From contig WQWP01000118.1 of NCBI GenBank assembly GCA_009787485.1, forward strand, positions 1-6,798: DNA of 6,798 nucleotides. The letters run 5' to 3'. The stretch is from Lentimicrobiaceae bacterium. GTDB lineage: Bacteria; Bacteroidota; Bacteroidia; Bacteroidales; WCHB1-69. A program made the translations under genes and the position numbers. The number at the start of each line of letters is the position of its first letter. The stretch's first letter is position 1. This document shows positions 6,476 to 6,798 of the stretch, piece by piece. The notes below the pieces were generated by a model. The model was given only the letters and a program-made list of their open reading frames with translations. It was not told the DNA's origin and made no database searches.

Positions 6476-6798
6476 ATGTTGCTAAAAATTTACCCTCAGA
6501 ACCCAAACCCGAAAGCCATTCAACAAGTGGCTGACTGTTTGCGTGATGGAGGTATCGTAATTTTTCCTACAGACACCATTTACGGAATGGGATGCGACAT
6601 TTATAAGCCAAAAGCCGTAGAAAAAATCATTTCCATTATGGGAGATAAAAAGAAAAAAGACACACTTTCTTTTATTTGCCACGATTTGAGCCACTTGTCG
6701 GATTTTACCATTCCCGTAGAAAATCACATTTTTAAAGCGATGAAACGGGCGCTGCCGGGACCTTATACTTTCATCTTAAACGCTAATAACCAAGTGCC
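6476..6798 (+). CDS. YciO-type Sua5/YrdC-family protein, 3' end beyond window
   Basis: The frame from the ATG at 6476 stays open to the window edge (107 complete codons, about half of the usual roughly 200). The family includes L-threonylcarbamoyladenylate synthases (TsaC/Sua5), which make the intermediate for t6A37 of ANN-decoding tRNAs from threonine, bicarbonate and ATP. The nucleotide-binding signature is clear: GGIVIFPTDTIYGMGCDI at 25-42. Then KDTLSFICHDLSHLSDF (61-77) and ALPGPYTFILNANNQV (92-107) follow closely the order and wording of E. coli YciO (TLMCRDLSELS, GNYTFILKGTKEV) rather than TsaC, so I class it as YciO-like. YciO shares the fold, but its role in t6A synthesis is less certain. 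The start gives a normal family N terminus (MLLKIYPQNPNP). It lies 18 bases after ffs with no room for a separate promoter, so transcription from the ffs promoter or from inside ffs is likely. A reverse-strand frame here is a shadow. Confidence 0.9.
   Translation, partial: MLLKIYPQNPNPKAIQQVADCLRDGGIVIFPTDTIYGMGCDIYKPKAVEKIISIMGDKKKKDTLSFICHDLSHLSDFTIPVENHIFKAMKRALPGPYTFILNANNQV

Noticed and set aside
6482..6727. Minus-strand 81-codon open frame near the right edge
   Set aside because: It is antisense to the YciO-like gene, whose motifs are clear on the plus strand.

Overview
The window looks like a piece of a Bacteroidota chromosome. The evidence is the Bacteroidota-type wording of the TilS, UvrC, GcvT and M20 proteins, the absence of Shine-Dalgarno motifs before every start (A/T-rich leaders instead), a TAnnTTTG-type -7 box before the SRP RNA, and palindromic intergenic repeats of a kind I associate with this phylum. 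No order or species can be named from the sequence alone. Gene content is mostly housekeeping, with no phage, CRISPR or insertion sequence visible.

Layout. Positions 1-1026 (+) hold the 3' three quarters of tilS (tRNA-Ile lysidine synthetase), cut by the window edge. A palindromic repeat at about 1031-1067 separates it from uvrC (1121-2884, +), the excinuclease subunit C. A long imperfect inverted repeat (2877-2961) supplies the last bases and stop codon of uvrC and fills much of the leader of gcvT (3019-4110, +), the aminomethyltransferase of the glycine cleavage system. A further hairpin (4116-4152) lies where gcvT meets a convergent M20 dipeptidase gene (4153-5523, -). Upstream of the dipeptidase on the same strand is a two-gene unit: a zeta-toxin-like P-loop kinase (5683-6273, -) and, overlapping its 3' end by 23 bases, a 48-codon gene (5559-5705, -) that is easily missed because of its size. 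Divergent from the kinase lies the small SRP RNA gene ffs (6360-6457, +), followed after 18 bases by the start of a YciO-type Sua5/YrdC gene (6476 to window end, +).

How the parts relate. tilS, uvrC, gcvT, the dipeptidase, ffs and yciO are unrelated housekeeping functions: tRNA modification, nucleotide excision repair, one-carbon metabolism, peptide turnover, protein targeting and a threonylcarbamoyl-adenylate synthase-like function. The kinase and small-protein pair is the only accessory-looking module. Its order (kinase first, small partner second, overlapping) is the reverse of classical epsilon-zeta and PezAT toxin-antitoxin loci, so it is the best candidate here for something not well described. 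Whether it is a toxin-antitoxin pair is inference. No stretch longer than 300 bases lacks a gene; the longest gaps are 2885-3018 (mostly repeat) and 6274-6359 (divergent promoter region).
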